From assembly GCA_049700035.1 (NCBI GenBank), contig JBNAWC010000064.1:1-5664 (forward strand): 5,664 nt of DNA, written 5' to 3'. The position numbers and the translations under genes are program-made. Below the pieces are notes generated by a model. That model worked only from the letters and a program-made list of their open reading frames with translations, made no database searches and was not told where the DNA came from. The DNA is from JAVZLQ01 sp049700035 (GTDB taxonomy: Archaea; Thermoproteota; Bathyarchaeia; Bathyarchaeales; Bathycorpusculaceae). This document shows positions 4,731 through 5,664 of this stretch, piece after piece (positions within the stretch are counted from its first letter, which is position 1; every line of letters starts with the position of its first letter).

Positions 4731-5664
4731 TTATGGTCCTTTCTTAGTTATTTCTTTGACAACCCCCGCAGCTATCGTTGTGCCCATGTCTCTGATCGCA
4801 AAGCGTCCAATCTCTGGAAAGTCTTGATAAGTTTCGATGGCTATTGGGTGAAGAGGCTCCATTCGCACAAGTGCGGCGTCGCCAGTCTTTAGGAAAGACG
4901 GTTTTTCTTCAACAACTTGTCCTGAACGTGGGTCAATCTTTCTAATAAGCTCTGTAAACCTGCATGCAACTTGTCCCGTGTGATAGTGCAGCACTGGCGT
5001 GTAGCCAGCAGCAATAGCCGTTGGGTGGTAAATCACGATTATTTGTCCAATAAACTCCTTAGCCACTGTTGGCGGATTATTAACGTGTCCGCACACGTCT
5101 CCGCGGCGAATGTCCGTTTTGGCTATTCCTCTAACGTTGAAGCCTATGTTGTCGCCTGGCTCTGCCCTTGGTATGCGCTGGTGGTGCATTTCTATGGATT
5201 TAACTTCGCCCTGCTTGTTTGCTGGCATGAAAATGACAATGTCACCTTCTTTTAGAACACCAGTTTCAACTCTTCCAACTGGAACTGTGCCGACACCAGT
5301 AATGCTGTAAACGTCTTGAACTGGAATGCGTAGTGGTTTGTCCAATGGTTTCGGCGGAATTTCAAACGTGTCCAAAGCGTCAATCAGCGTTGGACCCTTA
5401 TACCATGGCATTTTGTCGCTTGGTTTAACGAGGTTGTCGCCAGTCCACCCTGAAGTTGGCACAAACGGGATTTTCTCAACTTTGTAGCCTACCATCTTCA
5501 GCATTCGGCTGACTTCATTCTTAATCTCGTTGTAGCGTTCCTCGCTCCAATTAACCGAAGCGTCATCCATCTTGTTAACGGCAACGACCAGTTGACGAAC
5601 ACCCAAAGTGAACGCCAAGAAAGCGTGCTCCCTCGTTTGTCCACCAGGACCAATACCAGCCTCG
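4731..5664 (-). CDS. translation elongation factor 1-alpha (archaeal EF-Tu), missing its N terminus
   Basis: The GTPase that delivers aminoacyl-tRNA to the ribosome. 310 residues are visible, starting EAGIGPGGQTREH at the right edge. Archaeal EF-1A is about 430 residues, so roughly 120 N-terminal residues, with the P-loop and switch regions, lie outside the window. Visible landmarks counted from that first Glu are the guanine-specificity motif NKMD (30-33) and TSGWTGDN (70-77). Domain II follows, with DKPLRIPVQDVYSITGVGTVPVGRVETG. Then comes the GDNIGFNVRG to RRGDVCGH segment, and domain III with HPTAIAAGYTPVL and GRFAIRDMGTT. It ends KEITKKGP at TAA 4733-4731. The insertion-bearing segment before QTREH and the SGW form resemble eukaryotic and TACK EF-1A rather than bacterial EF-Tu, while the extra eukaryotic segment after PWxKG is absent. 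The TTG near 5618 is internal Leu, not a start. The gene appears monocistronic, with a T-rich spacer after it. Confidence 0.98.
   Translation of the reverse strand, partial: EAGIGPGGQTREHAFLAFTLGVRQLVVAVNKMDDASVNWSEERYNEIKNEVSRMLKMVGYKVEKIPFVPTSGWTGDNLVKPSDKMPWYKGPTLIDALDTFEIPPKPLDKPLRIPVQDVYSITGVGTVPVGRVETGVLKEGDIVIFMPANKQGEVKSIEMHHQRIPRAEPGDNIGFNVRGIAKTDIRRGDVCGHVNNPPTVAKEFIGQIIVIYHPTAIAAGYTPVLHYHTGQVACRFTELIRKIDPRSGQVVEEKPSFLKTGDAALVRMEPLHPIAIETYQDFPEIGRFAIRDMGTTIAAGVVKEITKKGP

Noticed and set aside
4731..5618. Taking the TTG at about 5618 as the start of a 295-residue protein
   Set aside because: The frame stays open to the window edge and the upstream residues (EAGIGPGGQTREH) are conserved EF-1A sequence, so the TTG is an internal leucine codon.
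1..5664. CRISPR arrays, tRNA or rRNA genes, insertion sequences and phage genes
   Set aside because: I saw no regularly spaced direct repeats, no tRNA-like cloverleaf in the spacers, and no transposase or integrase motifs. Nearly all sequence is accounted for by the listed genes.

Overview
The window looks like a fragment of an archaeal genome, most likely a TACK-group lineage such as Bathyarchaeia, and probably from a metagenome assembly because a 10-N scaffold gap lies inside a gene. The evidence is an archaeal EF-1A carrying the segment shared by eukaryotes and eocyte (TACK) archaea, a two-subunit archaeal indolepyruvate ferredoxin oxidoreductase, an XPF-family nuclease with helix-hairpin-helix motifs, TATA-type promoter sequence, and frequent TTG/GTG candidate starts. 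The lineage assignment is inference.

Left block, + strand (1-1077): the last 91 residues of a 3-hydroxyacyl-CoA dehydrogenase are followed almost immediately by a complete enoyl-CoA hydratase with both catalytic glutamates. Together they catalyse two successive, reversible steps of beta-oxidation-type acyl-CoA metabolism. A T-rich stretch after the hydratase probably ends this transcript.

Middle block, + strand (about 1143-3720): a promoter region with a perfect 8-bp inverted repeat just upstream of a TATA-like box precedes iorA and iorB. These encode the TPP/iron-sulfur alpha subunit and the small beta subunit of indolepyruvate:ferredoxin oxidoreductase, which converts aryl-pyruvates from aromatic amino acids into aryl-acetyl-CoA plus reduced ferredoxin. 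iorA looks split in two only because the 10-N gap has the wrong length modulo 3; the flanking protein sequence indicates one continuous gene. A 7-bp hairpin ends the operon and spans both its own stop codon and the stop of the convergent gene.

Right block, - strand (3710-5664): reading right to left, an EF-1A gene truncated by the window edge, a short T-rich spacer, an XPF/ERCC4-type nuclease, and a closely coupled 113-residue protein of unknown function. The nuclease has an intact GD..ERK..D active-site motif, but the expected N-terminal beta strand (VDxRE type) cannot be found in frame. Homology-like sequence extends upstream of the first ATG and is lost near a (CG)5 tract.

The acyl-CoA enzymes and IorAB together suggest a peptide- or amino-acid-fermenting, ferredoxin-based anaerobe. 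I do not see a clearly new multi-gene system. The best leads are the unknown partner of the nuclease, the nuclease's disrupted N terminus, and the putative operator in front of iorA.
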